Shown: positions 49,431-63,566, numbered from the stretch's first letter. The stretch: 64,000 nt of DNA from Maylandia zebra (GCF_041146795.1 NC_135176.1:28405786-28469785); one strand, 5' to 3'. Notes: generated from the sequence alone by a model not told the origin. Made by a program: numbers and translations.

Positions 49431-52400
49431 ACATTTTAAAGGACTGTAATTCCAGCTAAAGGAGGCGGCGATTAATTGGTCCACCTCCAGTTTACATTGT
49501 AACATTTGTATCAAGTTTGAATCTGCAGAGCTAATAGTTAAAAGGTTTAATTGCTGGAATGTTGACTAATTTAAAAATAAATCTATTACTTAAAGCATAA
49601 CAGCAATAAAACCCCAGACTCATAAAGAATAACTATGACTGTGGCTGTATTTCAAACACATGTTCTAGACTAAATTTTGTGTGTTAAAAATGTAATCAAA
49701 ACAACTGGCAAACTGTGACTAATTTTAATCGTCGTGCAATCTTATCCGTTCACCTGACTATTAAATGGCACATCTTTGTTTTCTATACAGTGAAACAAAC
49801 TTCGGTTTAGAAAACGGATGAATTGGTAGGAAAGAAAGACTTGTAAGAATTGAACCCATAAAATTAATTGTTACCTGATTTGATCCGACTCCTCACACGT
49901 GCTCTTTAAGCTGATTTTTAACCTCGACTCTAACTCGGGTTTCCTGATATCAACATGATGGACACGTTAATTCTCACAGAACACGGAGTATTGCTGAAGT
50001 CAGCCCGATGTGCACTGCTTTGCTTTGTTCTCTTTGCTGAGCTCTTGTATTCTGGGCCATTCATCATTATGACAACTTGACGGCCCTCTGAAGAGCCCGG
50101 AAATGTATTTACGCAAAATTACAGAGTGAGCATAAAACGTACGACCTGCGACCGTCTGCAGAGCAGGATTTGAGAACGTGCAGGAGAAGCTTTGGTTTGC
50201 GTGGCTGAGAGGAAAACTTCATTCACCACTTTTAATATCCCATTCAAATTATGTGATGAGTTGACCCATATCTGGCGTTTAGGAGGAGGCATTATTTCAC
50301 AGATGCACCTGTGGAACAGTGAGAAGGGTCCGCATGATTATAGTCACAGTTGGTGACAGCATAATGGAGATTAACTTGGTCAATCCCAAACAAGTTTGCT
50401 TAGTCATGAACAATTTACCAGGTGCAGCACTAACATCTGTGATGATGCTGAACCAAAACTATGTTTTTGTGTCTGGTTCTTTACCTTCTGAAAGCTGCAC
50501 TGTGTTCTGCACATGCCCTTCAAGTCTAACCTCACCCTAACCAAATTTGAGGCTTCAAAAGACACATGACACTGGATGTGGTTCATTATATACAGTCTTA
50601 TGCATGATAACTAGATGCCACAAACATCTCTGCAATTGAAAAAAGTACAGTGTGTGATTTGTTGGTCAATATTGCAGGGAAATGTAAAAGAAATGTTGGG
50701 TTTTATTACCCAGAAGCCCTGTAAGGTGACACCCGTGTGTGTGTTGTGATTCAAGTGCCCCGTAGGAAAATGTGTGGTGGTTGTTGCCATTACAGCCTGG
50801 TCTAGATGAAGCGCTGACTCACTGCTGTTAATGTGTCACCCGTAAAGTTTAGATTTGTCATTTCTGTGGGTGGAGATTTCCCACCATGCGACCTTGCAGC
50901 TCTGCACAATGAAAGTGATGCATTTCAATTAGCGGCACTGAGATGCCTCTGTTTGACTTATAGCTTGCAATTTTAATCTTTGTGAGTGGGAGCTGAGGAG
51001 CAAGCGTCTCCACCGCATGTCAGTGAACTGCCGTGCCGAGCAGCGTGAGATTATGTAAGGTGTAAAATGATCATGATAAGTGGAAACACTAACACACTGT
51101 GTCTGCTCCTATAACCCCGCTCTGCAGAGAGGGTCTCTGCAGCTGGATGAGCTCTCCTCCCCTTCTGTGTGCTGAAGTAGAGGAGAGGAGGAGGTGGTGG
51201 TGGTGTGGGGCCCACCCATGCAGAGCAACAAGGGCCTGGCTGTTCTCTGCTTTGTTTACTCAGGTCAGATAATACAGACAACTGATATACCTGCAGTCTT
51301 CCCTGCTGTCAATTGCTGTCCATTTTCTGCAGGCTGGAGTGGAGCGTGGGCATTGTGGAAGAAAAAGCCCAGCAAGGAAGACAGGGACCAAGGGAAAGGT
51401 AGGGTGTGCACTAATGTGTTTTCTGTGTTTAAGTTCTAATTTAAATCAGATCATTCATCTATAGATCATTCATTATAGCACCTGTGTGGGCTAGCATCAA
51501 GTTCAAAGAATGGAAGAGTGGGGTGAGAGGAGAGCAATGCACTTTAAAAAAAAAAAAAAAAAAAAAGATTTTAGCCACAGACTGTATATATAAGATGGAT
51601 GTAGGTTTCCAGGTCTGAAAAGTAAAGCCAGTGAGGAAGTGCATTCTTTGAAATGGCCAGTAGGAGGCTCCCGTTGCAAAAAGAAGTCCATTTCTTTTAG
51701 AAATCAGTGAGAAAACTGCCTTTGTTTTATAACTTTATAAACACTTATTAGTGTCAGTAATGTTGATCCACCTAAATAGCAGCTCATGATGAGGTTTTCC
51801 CTACACTGGCTCAGATTAGGCGGGAACACTTGAGCCTTGGGCTTATATCTTTCTTTTGTGTAGCTTAAGTCTCTCATGTGACCAGCAGCTAATGGCTCGT
51901 GATGAGCTGATAACAAACATTAGATGTAACCTGAAGACTGTACATAAAAGATGGAGATATTTGGCTTTGAACGGAATGCGTGCACCCTTCTGATGTCACA
52001 GCGGATGTTAGCTTTGTGCGCTACGTCATGTGTACAGCCTACGACACTGTGACCATTTGACAACCTGTAGGCTTTGGCACCTTTGAGCTGCCTACACGTG
52101 TAAGCCTGTAAAATCTTGCCATTTTTCCCTTCTCCGTATATTCTCCACAAAAGTGGGAATTTTCAGAGGAAATCTTCCAGTACTGCTACTCAAAATGGCA
52201 CGTTTTGGTGTTTTGTTGTGGTCTGTAACCTTTTACTCTCTACATAGAGATTTAGGTGTTGGGCTATCTGTACTAGACTGACTTTCCTGACATCAGAAAT
52301 TAGTTATAGAAATGTGAAGCTAGAAGTAAGAATCCAAAGTGACTACATTTCATGCTCTGGGGGGCATAAATGTACAGGCATATTTCACAGAATCTGTCCT

Positions 52401-53011
52401 AACTTTCCTTCTTACAAAGAAGTAAAGAAAGAAAGTTTTACTTTTGAGAAAAGGGCCGAAACATTGCCAAAAACATTAAAAAACATCCCAAATTGTCTTC
52501 TCTGAAGACATTTTCTGAGATAGCAGATCATAAAGGATCATGGAGTTACAAAAACCATTATGACTCATAGTCTAGGATTATAATGATCTTCAGAGTTGCT
52601 GGAATAAATGTTCATTTTCAAATGCAAACTAACACCGATCTTTATTTTTTAAAATATATATTTATTAACCCTCAGAGTGTGTCACACCCCAGAGAGGGTT
52701 TGAAAATCGTCTTTTCACCAGTGGAAAACAAACCCCTGCTGGAGCGCTGTCGTAATGATGCAACAAAGACTGTTGATGAAAATCTCGATAGCATCACTGC
52801 TGCTGTTTGCGCTTGGCGGGTCATTGCAGGTACACGACTGACGTCTTTCACTTCTGGTCTGCACGATGTTTGTTTTTCAGATTACACGCAGCAGTGCCAG
52901 CGGTGCAAAAATAAAAGCTAGTGATTCTAGAAGCTACTGATTCATAGGAAGTACTTAGTTTTTCACACATAAGAAGTTATAGTCATAACACATTGTTCCC
53001 TTTCAGTCTGG
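49431..53011. other. Intergenic DNA, mostly unassigned
   Basis: No gene seen. Includes an A-run near 51546-51566, the third CTCF-motif repeat copy (51575-51720), and a second block starting GACTGTACATAAAAGATGGA near 51936 that shares the terminus of the element at 57689. Confidence 0.5.
51575..51720 (+). repeat. CTCF-motif-bearing dispersed repeat, copy 3 (diverged core)
   Basis: AGACTGTATATATAAGATGG starts the copy. AAATGGCCAGTAGGAGGCTC is the diverged core (51657-51668), followed by GTTGCAAAAAGAAGTCC. It links the core motif with the terminus seen at 57689-57999. Confidence 0.6.
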
Positions 53012-53260
53012 TCATTCTGTACAGCTCCTGCAGTAAGAGACATTTACACGCTCCCCATAGAGCAGCGTGGCAGACCCAGGAGAAAGGATCGAATTAACCA
53101 CTGAAGGAGCCGTCGTGTCCAGCAGACTGAACCAAACAAAAGCATGCAGTGATGACCAACTACATGCATCATGAATATCCCTCACAGGAACCCCTTTATA
53201 AGGGGTCCATGAGATTACCATTCCCCTCGAGGAATATGCTCTGAAACCCTGAAGCAAAGA
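53012..53260 (-). pseudogene. Tyrosine-recombinase fragment, DIRS-like retroelement
   Basis: The minus-strand frame reads FRAYSSRGMVISWTPYKGVP, then a DACSWSSLHAFVWFSLLD-type stretch and TAPSVVNSILS. This matches, in order, the C-terminal catalytic end of DIRS-type tyrosine recombinases (HSTR...SWAL..GVP...ASW.S.HTFVRFY). The His before STR and the final Tyr appear substituted, so it is inactive. Upstream minus-strand sequence to about 53390 may belong to it. Confidence 0.55.
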
Positions 53261-54833
53261 AAAACTGTTGGTGCTCTATGCTAACTGGTGACCTGCAGCA
53301 ATGATTCTCGCCACTCACAGAAAGAGGGCACAAGCGTGCCACCGAGGTGAGCAGGCAGTCAGCTAACTTGTAGCACTGTAGGTGAGGCACCGTTAACCTC
53401 CCATGTGTCTGTGGAGAAAGACATCACCTGCCTGATCTGGTTTATGTGACCTGCAGACTGATGATTTGCAATTGTTTGAATGTAGATATTTTGTATTGAT
53501 TTGCACAAGGAAATATGTACAGTCACACAGCTTGTTGGAAGCACTCTTATTGGAGCAGAACAATGACAAATGGCATGAAAGTCTGTTTGTCGTCAGAGCC
53601 TTTAATGCACCCAGACTTAACAGTTGCAATGAAGGAGCATTTGTGTATGCTGAACAAAACGTAGGTGGATTAAGGCTTCTTCTTTCTAGGCATCTGGTCT
53701 CTGTGAAGGCCTGTAGCTGGACTCTGGTCCTGGTCAGCTAGTGTAGAACTTGACTTGGAGGCTCTCATCTCAATGACTGGAGCACACACCGCCAGAGATG
53801 GCACTGCTAGGTCCAGTTGGCTGCCTGGGGGAACCAACCAGTGACTAATTCTCTGCCAGGCACATCATCTGGTACATCTGCAGCCCAGTGACCGAGCTCA
53901 TTGCATCTGCAGTTATCTGCCTGAGCCCTTTATCTCCAGCTAAGTTGCTTAAAATCTGCGGTGCTTGTCGGAAGTGCTGAGTGGCCATCTACTCCATGGT
54001 TGTGGAATGGCTCCACAGGCGGTGGGTTGTCTAAGCCAGCCTCCACTGTACTGTCTATGTGCTGTACAGTGACATGGATAGACAGTGGTTTTGCTACATG
54101 AAGCCGTTAGCTCAAAGACCAAATCGGGGAAGATGGGCAGGTGGTTTTTGACCATTCTTCAACCTTTGTCGAAACTGGGATGCTAAACTTGGAGAGGAGT
54201 GTGTAATGCTGTGCAAAAGCCATCTTTGCCAGCATGGGGACATGTCGCATGTGCTTTGGGCTTAGTCAGCGCTCTCCTAGTGTGGATAATCCCATAGTTG
54301 TGGCAGCCCTCATGCTGGTCCTTATCATGCAAAGAAACTGCACCCCTGAGAGTTGAACACGCAATTTTATCTTCATTTTAGTACTCATTAAAATGCAAAG
54401 CAAAATAAATAAATACTGCAATGAAGACAAAATTTGTCCCCTCTTGGCATTAGCTACCACCACTCAGTGACTAATGCTAACAGGGCAGTTAAGTTGGCAG
54501 ATAAAAGAGTCAACTGCCACCAGCCAGCCTGACTCAGAGGTGAAGAGTGCAAGACCTGGGGGATGACTCAGCATGTCATCACGGATCTTTAGCATCGTCA
54601 AGTGGGGATGTGATATCCACTAATTTAATTCATCCATGGCTGCTACACTTCATACATTTTTGTGTTAAAAAAAATGTCTCATTCACAGCTAAACTGGAGC
54701 TCTGAAGGCAAGATTGGGAGGCGACATCACTAGTTTATTGCTTCGAGTACACAGCCCCTCTGTCGGTAAGTAAATACAGTAAAATGACACATGGGTGAAA
54801 AGTGAACACGCAAGCAGCTCAAAAAACAGCTAG
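53261..54833. other. Intergenic DNA, possibly more of the DIRS-like element
   Basis: No convincing reading frame. Short minus-strand frames exist but match nothing I recognise. Confidence 0.4.
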
Positions 54834-57497
54834 TTTATTTTTTTTTTCATTTATTCCCCTCCCCACAAAAGAAGCTTCAAAATGAAAGGCTTTCTCTTTG
54901 AAATGCAATCAGAAGAAATAACACCTTCCTCATGTTTTAACACTGATAAATACAGATTATCTACTAATCAAATGTGATCAGAGGAGAAGCTGCAGATAGG
55001 TGGAAGGTGGTGTGAAGAGAAGAAAACAAAAAGGAAGAAAAACATCATCACCAACGGTTAATACCAACAGAAATCGTTCCATGTGGACAAGATCTAGCTA
55101 AAGAAAAGAGCCCTCTCTGGGTTCACATCAGTACAGCAGGTCTGTGGGGGTGGGACCTGCATTAAAGTGCAGACTGGAGTAGGAGAGGGGCAGCTTCAAG
55201 ACCAAAATGGACACCAGGGCTCGGAGTGTAACCTTCCTTCCCCTGTGTGAACCGTAGCTTATGTTAGCACACTTGCACTGACATTATTCTAGCTCATGGA
55301 AGTGGCTCAGTAATTTATTACTAGTGTCGATGCAAATCTTTTCAGCGTTTCTCACTCCAATGCACACTGTGAGCAACACGGTCACTGGAAAGTGTCGGCG
55401 TAATTGCTCTCAAACATGAGAGTTTTTGGCAGTACAAGGTTGGAAAACGGGTCATGCTGTTGGTACGATTGCCATCAAAAGCAACTATTTAGTAGTGAAC
55501 GGTTTCTTTAAATGAGACAGATGCTCGTGGAGGAACTTCTGTTATTTTTACCGTGTTCAGTGTTGTTGGTACGCGCTTATTTGAAGTATTGACAGGGTGG
55601 AGCTAGCCGCTCCCTCCTGTCCCCCCGCAGCCTCTACTTTCATACTTTTGAACACAGACCTGCATTGTAAAGTTAATGCGATGTGGTGGGATCACGAATC
55701 CACCTCAAAAGATTATCTTCGGGGTTTCGTTTTTTTTTTTTGATCCATCAATCGAATCAATATCAGTTAGAGTTTCAGATATATTTCTGGGTACGAGGAA
55801 GATTGTAAAGGTAATTTGAAATTTTATGTGCCTGGTATAGATCTGCACTGAGTATTTTACTAAAGCTGGGCATACACTGTGCGATTTCTTTCAGTCGCGT
55901 TATTCAGCTTGCGCTCAAACTGTGTGACTGAATCGCAGAGGTTAGAAATTCATAGGTCAGGATGCTCTGACGTGACCTTTAGCTTGGTAACATGAAGTGA
56001 GGTGTTAATCGCTTCTCAGGTATACTACACAATCCACGACACAGGATTAAGGCTAAACTCAGGCCGATCCCCAAGACGGTCGCACGAGTGAAAAATAGTC
56101 TCAAAATGGGCCAAAAATCACAGTGTATGCCCAGCTTTACACTTTTTAATGGCTATTTTTTGCATTTTTAAATTTGTATTCTTATTTTTTTTTAATACAA
56201 ACTAAACCAATTAAAATCAGTTTCTTCACGTCCACTGATTAATACTCACTCAGTTTGAAAGATGAGGAGGATAAGTGGAAGAGAATGGCTGGATGGAGTT
56301 TTTAATCAACACTTTTCGACCCTCCATAAAAAAAGGAAAACCCAGATTGATTTCAGTGTGCAATTTTTATGTTTTAAATTAGATTAACTGACACAATATG
56401 AACAAAGAGAAATAACAATTTAGAGCTAATTTAAAACCCTCACAAGACGGTACAGACTTAAATTTAATTTTGTGGCAAACTGACCCTAAATTTGGCACAT
56501 AGTGGTTAGTGTGGGAGTGGTTGTAATGCTCACGTGATAGTGTTTCAGAGGTCTAATGAGCACCATGTTGACCATTTCAGGTAACAAACAGTGTGCAGAA
56601 GAGGCTGATGGGAATGGCTCAGAGACGTTTTGAACTGATTGTGACACTGTGGGAGAAGTTATTAAGAATACGTCAACTGGGAACTTTCTATATCCTATCC
56701 AAAATCAAATAAATCAACAACCTCTCGCAAAAATGACGCCTATCAGCCAAATCGCTGAAAATAATCAAATCTACGGATCCTGATTGGCCCGTCGATCATA
56801 TTGCTCACAGTGTGCATGGATGTAACTTATTAAATGCACAAAAAAAATGATTCACTTCACGTTTCGCCAGACTGATTTTAAGTCTGGGGGACTTCAATAG
56901 TCAGATCGATGATTAAAACACGTTCAACGATGACTAAAAAGCAAAAACAAGCGCCAACGCTGGCTGTCTCCTTCAATTGCACATGTGCAGTATTTTAGAC
57001 AAAGGCATCGGTTTAGGCATTCATACATGTTGGCACTGAGAAAAATGACCTGTGGAAAAACAAAGCAAACAAAAAAGGAGAATTTGATAACTATATATAA
57101 TAATTATTTTGCTTTGAGAGTACATTCGTCATCTTTCCATGAGAGGAATTATGTAACTAATACAGTAGGGTGCTCAGGAGGGTCAGGGAGTGGGAAGAAG
57201 CAGCTTTAGAGAAGAAAAGAGACAGTTTGGTAAACTAATGCAAAAACTACCAGAGCGTGGAGGTGGAGGGGACTTGGGCACGAAGGAAGGCAAAGAGTAG
57301 TTGGGGGGGTAAAGAAAATGGTTGAGTAACAAAGGCTTCCCTAACACACTGTCACCCTCCTCTCTCCCTCCGTCCTTCCTTTCAGAGTTGACCCACAGTA
57401 GTCCGCTAGCAAGCTCTTGGCACTTTTTGGACATGATAAACTTTTTAAACAAAATGACTTTGGAGATGGTAGTCGTCATCGCTTTCTCCAGCTTCCT
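54834..57497 (-). other. castor2: castor2 3' untranslated region (probable)
   Basis: No other gene lies between the castor2 stop (57498-57500) and coding-strand AATAAA signals at 54834-54839 and 54850-54855. A long 3' UTR is likely but unproven; nearer signals could end it earlier. It contains a 279-bp MITE at 55861-56139. Confidence 0.4.
55861..56139. mobile_element. 279-bp MITE with 21-bp perfect inverted repeats
   Basis: The left end TAAAGCTGGGCATACACTGTG is the exact reverse complement of the right end (56119-56139). No coding capacity, and no clean target duplication. It lies in the presumed castor2 3' UTR. Confidence 0.85.
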
Positions 57498-60400
57498 TCA
57501 CTGTGCAGCACTCTCAGTCCGCAGTGCGCCAATGACACTTTGGATGTTTTCTTCAGGAACCTGAAGAAGACGCAAAGTAACTGATTAGAACTTTCTGATT
57601 GTATTTTCATTTGTTTTTGATGGCCCCAAAAACATCTGAAAAAGCTGAAACAGTTTCTCTCCAGCTGCTTAGAGCCTATGCTGATGCCATAAACTGTATA
57701 TAAAAGATGGACGTAGTTGCTACGATCAGTGCCTAGTGTCTTCTTAAAGCCTCGAGTTGAAGGTTTTCTGGAAGTGAAAAGCAAGAACTAAAAATCTTGA
57801 CTTGAAACTAGTGAATTAAGTCAATAAGAAAGAGTTTACTGGAGTCACAAAGCCATTTTCCCAAAGACTTCTATACAAATTAGACAAGCGACCCCCTGTT
57901 GGCCACTGGAAAGAATGCAAGTTTAAAGACACCTTTGCACTGGCTTCACTCTACAGACCCAGATCTGCTATGCATGTCCATCTTTTATATACAGTCTATC
58001 ATGGTGTCATGAACTGGTTAGACTAACCAAACAGCCCAACAATTACAAACAAGTTGATTACAAACCAAACATATGCAGTAGAAACTGTTTCTTACCAGGG
58101 CGTGGTCAAACTTGAAGGTGCTAATGTAGTAAGCTGGAATGTCAGCCGTCGCCAGCGGTTCTGATATCTGAGCCACGATGCCGCACTCATCTGCAGACCA
58201 TTAAAAACACACTCTTTAACCTCTCAACAGGCCCCACAACCACTCTACAACTCATTAAAGCATGTTGATAAATACAATACACATTAATCATGATAACACT
58301 TATTATCCTGATTAGAGCAGCCAGGTCTGAGGTCTTCTTGTGAAATTCTGGCTTTTTTTTTTGTCTGCTAAGGCTTCACTTAGCCTGATTATTGATGCTC
58401 AGGTAAGCTGTTATATGAAGGTGGTTATCAACTAACATAAGCCTCTAACCAAACAGAAAAATGAGAAGGTCTACCGACTTTACAAAGGAAAACTATAAAA
58501 CAACACAGCTGCTGCAGATTTGTCTCAGCAGTCTGAGTGTGTCTGGGAGGAAAACTATAGGATTACACCCACATATTTGGTCAGCAATAATAAAATTTCA
58601 TTTATTTGAAGCCAGGAAGGAAAGCCGACAAAAATACAAATAACTGTAAGTTCACAGACTTCTCAGTATCGCAGCATTATGCACGGGGGGAATCTGACAG
58701 ATTATTACTACTCCATGAAATTTCAGGTGTGTGTAAGACAGGTGCAGTTTTGTACTTTCACCTGCTGCCCTGGTGTTTAATGGTCTCACAGCAAAAAAGA
58801 AATGAATACAAAAAATATAATTTAAACATAGGTTTAACCTACAAGTACAAATAGGTGTCTTGTTTTAGGATCATACATTAAAGGCAACAGGAAAAAGTTC
58901 CTGGAAATAGTCTTTTTTTATTGTCTGTTTAGGGTTAGATAAAGACTTTAGATCTTCCAGGAACAGTGACACAGTTTTCAGTGGTGGTTTCATACCTGTT
59001 AATCTTTTATCTCAGGTATAACCTGCAGTTAGTATGGCAATCTACCCTGGTAAAAAGTGAACCACCTTTTTAATGCTAAAGACTGTTAACTACACACTGG
59101 GATGGTTGTCAAACCAGTTCTGACAACGCTGATCTTGATACTTGAACATGTGCTTTGTTGGCATCAATCTGTAGTAGCATGTGGCCTGCTTCTATCCATT
59201 ACTACAGCAACAAAAATACTCACCAAATCCTAAAGGTTGCCCTCCAATTCGAACCATTTTCCAAAGCTCACCAGAGGCACTGGTAAAAAGTACATTGTTT
59301 GGAAACCTGGAAGAAAAAAAAACAACAGAACAATTATATTAGCTTCAGTATTTATTAAAATACAATTGTACCACATAAAGGCTGGTTAAGTTACTCACTT
59401 ATGCAACACAAGTGTGGTCATACAATTTCTATATTTCTGAATTGTTACCAATAATAAGACATAAACACAGTATTAAATCATTCAGTTCCAGTATTTCATT
59501 AACTCTGTCATCTTTAAATGTTTTCCAAGAGTGGCTTTATTTGACCTTTTTTTGCTTTACTTAACAAATTATGGCACCAGGCATGGTTGGCAGATAAAGG
59601 TGCATCAGAAGAAGCCACTAGCCACTCAGCACAGTGCAAAAACAGCTAAAGTCTGTTTCTGCTGTGCACCCCGCTGCACTGAAGAAAAGAGCCATTGTAA
59701 GGCAGAGTAATTTGGGTGACCCATCTCTTTAAGGCAAAACATTCGGTCTTACATAAAACGTAGGGACATTGCTGACCTACATGCTGCAGAAACAAAATCT
59801 AAACTTAACAATTCAAGTTCACTCCAGTTGTTATTTTACTTCCACATGGATTGAAGAGGTTACTAACCAATATAATGCGGACCTTTTTTTATTCATTGGC
59901 AGCCTTTGATCAGATGCTAACACAGGAGAAACCATGTGGGACCTGCAGCTGCTCAAGTTCCTTGATGGCCCTCCTGCTTAATTAGTGTACACTGTTAGAA
60001 ACTAAGGGAGTAGATGAGTCAGACTGAAACCCACTGTGACTTATGTGCAATACACCCGATAGCTCTGCTTATTGCCTAGCAACAAACTAATCACCACCTC
60101 AAACAACAATCAGAAACGCACTCCCCTGCATGAATACAAGCTGTCCTTTTAGTGGGGATTAACAGACAACAAAACCTTGAAAGAACAAGTGTAGTTAATT
60201 ACACAACAGCAGTGCACATGAAATGTTGAGTGGTGGGTGTTTTTCTTCTACCTTTGTGTGGTCTGTTCATCCATGACCAGAGAGATGTAGCCCTCGATCA
60301 GGGAGAAGGAGAAGAAGCGGATGTGGTTTGAGTCTTCACTGGATGCTCCAGACTCTTTTTGCCTGGCAAAGACAAAAACAATACAGTTTTTGATTGGACC

Positions 60401-63400
60401 TGTGACACTTTGATTAATTTCTCTCTGTGTTGCCTAACAGCTTGAGTAGGTAGACTGGTTTCTGTTTGAAGAACTCAGGGTTTTCCATTTAAAAAAAAGG
60501 AAGATTTTGAAGTCCGTGCCTGTGTGCAATGTTGTCCTTGGGTTCCCTAACAATGCTAACAGTGAGAGTTGATGAGGTCATAGAACTGCTATCTGTTAAA
60601 CAATGTACACACTGGAAGCGATTCGCTCGAATGTGTCCATCAGAGACCATAGAAAGTGGAAGACATTTGACATCTTCAAGCAACTACAGCTAGAGACATT
60701 AAGTGGGCGGGGCCTGTGATAAAGGCCCTTCAGTCGAGCGGCGAAAAATCACTAAATGTCCAAAGTGTGGAATATCCAATCTGGGTCAGTGAGGAGTTGC
60801 TGCCCCAAGTATGGGAATCTGAGTACCTCTCGATCTTGTTTCTAAGGAGGAAAACAAATCCTATATTTTCTTGCTTTTTTAAAAAAACTTTATGGCATAT
60901 TCCATTTGAAATCGGAAGCTAGAATTTCAATTTGATTGCCCTGTCAAGCTGGACTTTCAACTCAGAGAAGCCACACCAACACTGATTTAATAATCAGAGA
61001 TGGTGGCAGTGCAACAACGTGGACTGGGACTTCCTTTTTTCCCCCCTTTAGTTTATAGAGCTATTTCACAGCAGGTGTTTTGACTGTCAAAAGCCAGAAA
61101 ATAAGAAAATGCCCATTGAAAAAGTGCTGTAATTTACATTTCTAAAGTATCCTAGTGAGCCATTTCAGTGAACGAACACAAAACACCTTGAAAGGCCTTA
61201 AAATTGCCTCATTTAAGTGGAATAAAGCAGTCATTGTTAATGCCTGCTTTGACAGGACCAAAAAGGTCTCTAATTAAAGTATTACTGCACACAACATATA
61301 TGTATAAAAAACAACCCTCAAATTATGCAGACTAACACACAATGGATGGAATCATTTTACACTATTCTCTCATTATTGTGTGGGGTTAGTCTTACGCTCT
61401 GGTGCTGCACTTACACGAAGATGATTAATGTGTGAAAAATATAAAAGATGAAAGAAGGGTTCAAATTGATGCATCACAGGTCAACACATTCTGACACTGA
61501 GCCTCATGTGTGGGCTGAGCTCCAGAACATTTTCTCAAAATGCCACCATTTAGCATCTCCTAATTTTTCCTTCCTTGTCTAGGAAATGAAAGTGAAAATA
61601 GTCTTCTATTCTCGAGAAAATAAGCTTTCCTGAATTTTACCCTTTTATATAATTCAAGGCAGTAAAGATAATTTTTCAGACTTGACAAGGCTCCAGCAGA
61701 AGACATCAGATAACTTTAGATTAACTTAGATAATTAGATAACAAAAAAACTGAATACTACTTTCCACTGTGGCCAAACTTCTCTTAATGAGCTAAATTTC
61801 TGTTTTATCCCTTTTAAGTAACATCCTACATTTGATTAATAGACTATAAAGAGATGCTGTCCTAATGTTCTCAGTGATTGAGTGGAATCCTGGCAACATG
61901 CAAAACATGCAAAAGGCCTTCAGGGCCTTAATGAAGTAATAAAATGTTTTACCCTCCAGAGTAAAACATGACGTCCATGAGCAGAGTGGCCACAGAGGGC
62001 AGTGTGTCTGGGTCCAGGCTGGTCACACAGAACATGTTGCTGGGACTGGATAAGGGGTGAATGATAGGACGGGGCACTGAAAAAGATAATACATGAGGGC
62101 TTAGGAGGCTTCTTAATAAAAGACTACATGGCAATACATTTTCTGATCATCCTTTTTCCATTCATCTGAGCTTAGACTTCCCTTGTCTGTGCTGGGTGAA
62201 AAAGTGAGCTTGAAAACTGCATTTGCCAACATTAAGAAGGAGCTTTCAAGCTCAGCTTGTACACCAACAGGAACAAAACACAAATTGTATGAACAGCAAT
62301 AAAGACTGTGTGCTGTGTAATTGAAAGCACCACAGTGCACTTAAGTGGAGCTTTAGTGGAGATTATCCAACAGCCGTTTCTACAATCATAAATAAACCTT
62401 TAAACATTAAGGTTAATTAGACACAATTTGATGTATATGTTTGCACATTTTATATTTAAACAATGCTGAAAAAGTTTACGCATTTATTTATATATAAACT
62501 TAAAATGTAAGCATCTCACCCGTAATAAAAACAAATCCACAACAAATGTAGTATTATTTCAGGGCTGAGAAACAAGCATAATTACATTTTAATCCCATTT
62601 TATAGATTTTATATCCCATTTCCTGTAGTGGAAACATTTAAATTTTCTTTTAATCCAGGACTAGTCTTAAAGGGGGCCAGATTATATTATATTACATACA
62701 TGCTGTTCCAGTCGTTGATGCTCATATTAAATACTGTAAATGTGGGCCACAAGGACAGGCTTCAGCGTGCAGTAAACACTTAACCACTGAGCCACTGAGA
62801 GCGGATGTTAATATGGTGATCTGTGGGTGTGAGCACAGAAGCCCCACCCACCTGCTGTTTTAACATTCTGTGCACGAGGGGCAGCCAATCGAAAGAAAGT
62901 GGTCTCAAAGGGAGAAAGAACGGAGTCATAATGGCTTGAATGAACTGAGGTTGTACTATATAAGGTTTGTTTTAAAGAGATACTTTAATAGATTCCAAGA
63001 AAAAAAAAATGGAGCTGGAAATTAACATAATGGGTCCACTTTAATGTCTGTGAAACAGCACAAATTAATATGCAGAGATTATTACGTTGAAGAAACAAGT
63101 CTGAAAACATTTTGTAAGTGCTTTGCAAAACCCATTTCCGATTACAGAGATCTCAGTATCAATACACTATCGTCCAATCGCATTGCAGATTGCATTTGTG
63201 CAGATGTAATCTCAAAACCACACAGTGGCGACAATTTGGCTTTTTAAAAATGGATCCGTGTTAATAAACAATGACCAGTAACCTGGACGTCTTGGCCCAA
63301 GTATTGGCCATGGATCCCCTCAAGTTGGCAGAAATATTGAAATGTCAGTCCACATTAAAGGCTGTTAAAGGCAGGGTGAAAGCATTAAGCTTTTCTCTAG

Positions 63401-63566
63401 ACAGAAATATTGAATTATTTTGTTAACTCTTACCTAGTTTTGGTTTCACAAAGCCATTGGTCACCCCCAGATTGTGAGCAGCAACAGTCTCCCCGTTGAC
63501 CACTCGAAACAAAGTGAATTCAGAAGACAGAGTGTGCATGACCATCGGGAGGTCTCGCTCTCGAAC
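57498..63566 (-). CDS. castor2: castor2 (gatsl2), cytosolic arginine-sensor-family subunit for mTORC1, 3' six exons
   Basis: CASTOR proteins bind the GATOR2 complex and restrain mTORC1; CASTOR1 senses arginine, and CASTOR2 pairs with it. Minus-strand exons: 63566-63434, 62076-61953, 60362-60252, 59306-59224, 58190-58096, 57560-57498. They total 609 bp, giving 202 aa plus stop. Human CASTOR2 has about 329 aa, so roughly the first 127 residues lie beyond position 64000. Landmarks: VRERDLPMVMHTLSSEFT, NGETVAAHNLGVTNGFVKPK, PIIHPLSSPSNMFCVTSLDP, TLPSVATLLMDVMFYS, HIRFFSFSLIEGYISLVMD, SASGELWKMVRIGGQPLGF, DECGIVAQISEP, AYYISTFKFDHAL. CASTOR2 rather than CASTOR1 is supported by NGETVAA and HPLSSPSN. 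The residues GQKESGASSED in the variable loop differ from mammals. Adjacent to rcc1l as in human. Confidence 0.95.
57689..57999 (-). mobile_element. MITE carrying a CTCF-like motif (copy 4), in the last castor2 intron
   Basis: It starts ATAAACTGTATATAAAAGAT and ends with the near reverse complement ATCTTTTATATACAGTCTAT. The reverse-strand core ACCCCCTGTTGG at 57891-57902 corresponds to CCAACAGGGGGT, a CTCF-like site in the position of the motif in the other copies. At 311 bp it may be the full-length form of the dispersed family. Confidence 0.7.

Noticed and set aside
54600..57480. Extra genes in the stretch left of the castor2 stop
   Set aside because: Only short unconserved frames; better explained as 3' UTR and intergenic repeats.
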